In this document: positions 13,619 through 13,928 of the stretch, piece after piece
Position numbering within the stretch: the stretch's first letter is position 1
How the letters are laid out: every line of letters starts with the position of its first letter
Source of the DNA: Bacteroidales bacterium UBA1309
GTDB lineage: Bacteria > Bacteroidota > Bacteroidia > Bacteroidales > Dysgonomonadaceae
DNA: 13,928 bases
Assembly: GCA_002307185.1 (NCBI GenBank)
Contig: DBTT01000054.1
Span: 219,946 to 233,873, forward strand
Direction: 5' to 3'
The notes under the pieces: model-generated
Database searches by the model: none
Seen by the model: the letters and a program-made list of their open reading frames with translations, nothing else
What the model was told of the DNA's origin: nothing
Program-made: the position numbers and the translations under genes

Positions 13619-13928
13619 TGCTTGAATTCTCACCGTGATTGCTTGAACTCGCACCGTGTCTGCTTGGACTCTCACTGTGATTGCTTAAACTCTCGCCGTG
13701 ACTGCTTGAACTCGCACCGTGTATGCCTGAACTCGCACCGTGTCTGCTTGGACTCGCACCGTGTCTGCCTGAACTCGCACCGTGTCTGCTTGGACTCTCA
13801 CTGTGATTACTTAGACTCTCGCCGTTATTGCTTGGACTAGCACCGTGTCTGCTTAGACTCTCGCCGTTATTGCTTGGACTCGCACCGTGTCTGCTTGAAC
13901 TCTCACCGTGACTGCTTGGACTCGCACC
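13619..13928. repeat. 21-bp minisatellite, 14 full units and a partial, running off the window
   Basis: The tandem unit is TGCTTGRACTCGCACCGTGTC or close variants. Fourteen complete units cover 13619-13912 and a fifteenth begins at 13913. Variation falls at unit positions 4, 6, 7, 11-12, 14, 16 and 19-21. Two variant classes, CTCGCACC-type and CTCTC(A/G)C-type, alternate partly, suggesting higher-order duplication. Because 21 is a multiple of three, reading frames stay open on both strands; base changes are not concentrated in any one codon position, so coding is not supported. There are no spacers, so it is not CRISPR. Together with 13535-13618 this fills the 394 bases to the right of trpG without a clear gene. 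It may lie in the leader of the trp operon or between trpG and an upstream gene. Confidence 0.92.

Noticed and set aside
13622..13840. Plus-strand open frame of 72 codons with NSHRVCL-type heptapeptides
   Set aside because: It exists only because the 21-bp repeat is a multiple of three; no ribosome site, no globular sequence, and unit variation is not codon-like.
13619..13928. CRISPR array
   Set aside because: Units are contiguous with no unique spacers, and no cas genes are present.

Overview
The window looks like a chromosomal stretch from a member of the Bacteroidota, probably a Bacteroidales-type anaerobe. The reasons are the protein types, a Bacteroidetes-style -7 promoter box (TAnnTTTG) in front of the quinone reductase gene, few recognisable Shine-Dalgarno sequences, and A+T-rich intergenic DNA full of short-period repeats and palindromes. 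The genus cannot be fixed by eye. No rRNA, tRNA, CRISPR array, transposase or integrase was seen.

Left third (about 1-4960): a visibly A+T-rich accessory patchwork. A zinc-independent quinone oxidoreductase gene (minus) is divergent from an HxlR/DUF24 regulator gene (plus), which resembles known thiol/quinone-sensing pairs. The pair is bracketed by mirrored sequence boxes that resemble integron attC half-sites. Next to it is a scar region of nested inverted repeats running into the frameshifted C-terminal remnant of a dinD-like gene. Plus-strand genes follow for a class III aminotransferase (with an unusual Asp-to-Glu change at the PLP-nitrogen position), a two-helix membrane protein and a PhzF-family isomerase. 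PhzF converges on a GNAT acetyltransferase gene across a nested palindrome of about 130 bp.

Right two thirds (about 5000-13600): a tryptophan biosynthesis cluster, all on the minus strand. In transcription order it is trpG, trpB (TrpB2 type), a family 2 glycosyltransferase, trpD, a lipoprotein gene, a 61-codon gene, an MFS transporter gene, trpC, trpF, trpA and then the GNAT gene. Every tryptophan-pathway step from anthranilate onward is covered. For anthranilate synthase only the glutaminase subunit is present; trpE is not in the window and may lie beyond the right edge. Two blocks unrelated to tryptophan synthesis (the glycosyltransferase; lipoprotein/61-aa/MFS) interrupt the operon. The lipoprotein and 61-aa genes are clearly more A+T-rich than the trp genes, which suggests later insertion.

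Intergenic structure is the other theme. There is a 21-bp minisatellite of about 15 units at the right edge, heptamer and 16/24-bp repeats around trpG, a palindrome differing by 9 bp between its arms upstream of the lipoprotein gene, and two adjacent perfect hairpins inside the trpC coding sequence. I see no convincing new defence or multi-gene system. The most original observations are the attC-like bracketing of the redox-switch pair, the dinD scar, the TrpB2-based operon with foreign inserts, and the minisatellite with an uninterrupted minus-strand frame running off the window.
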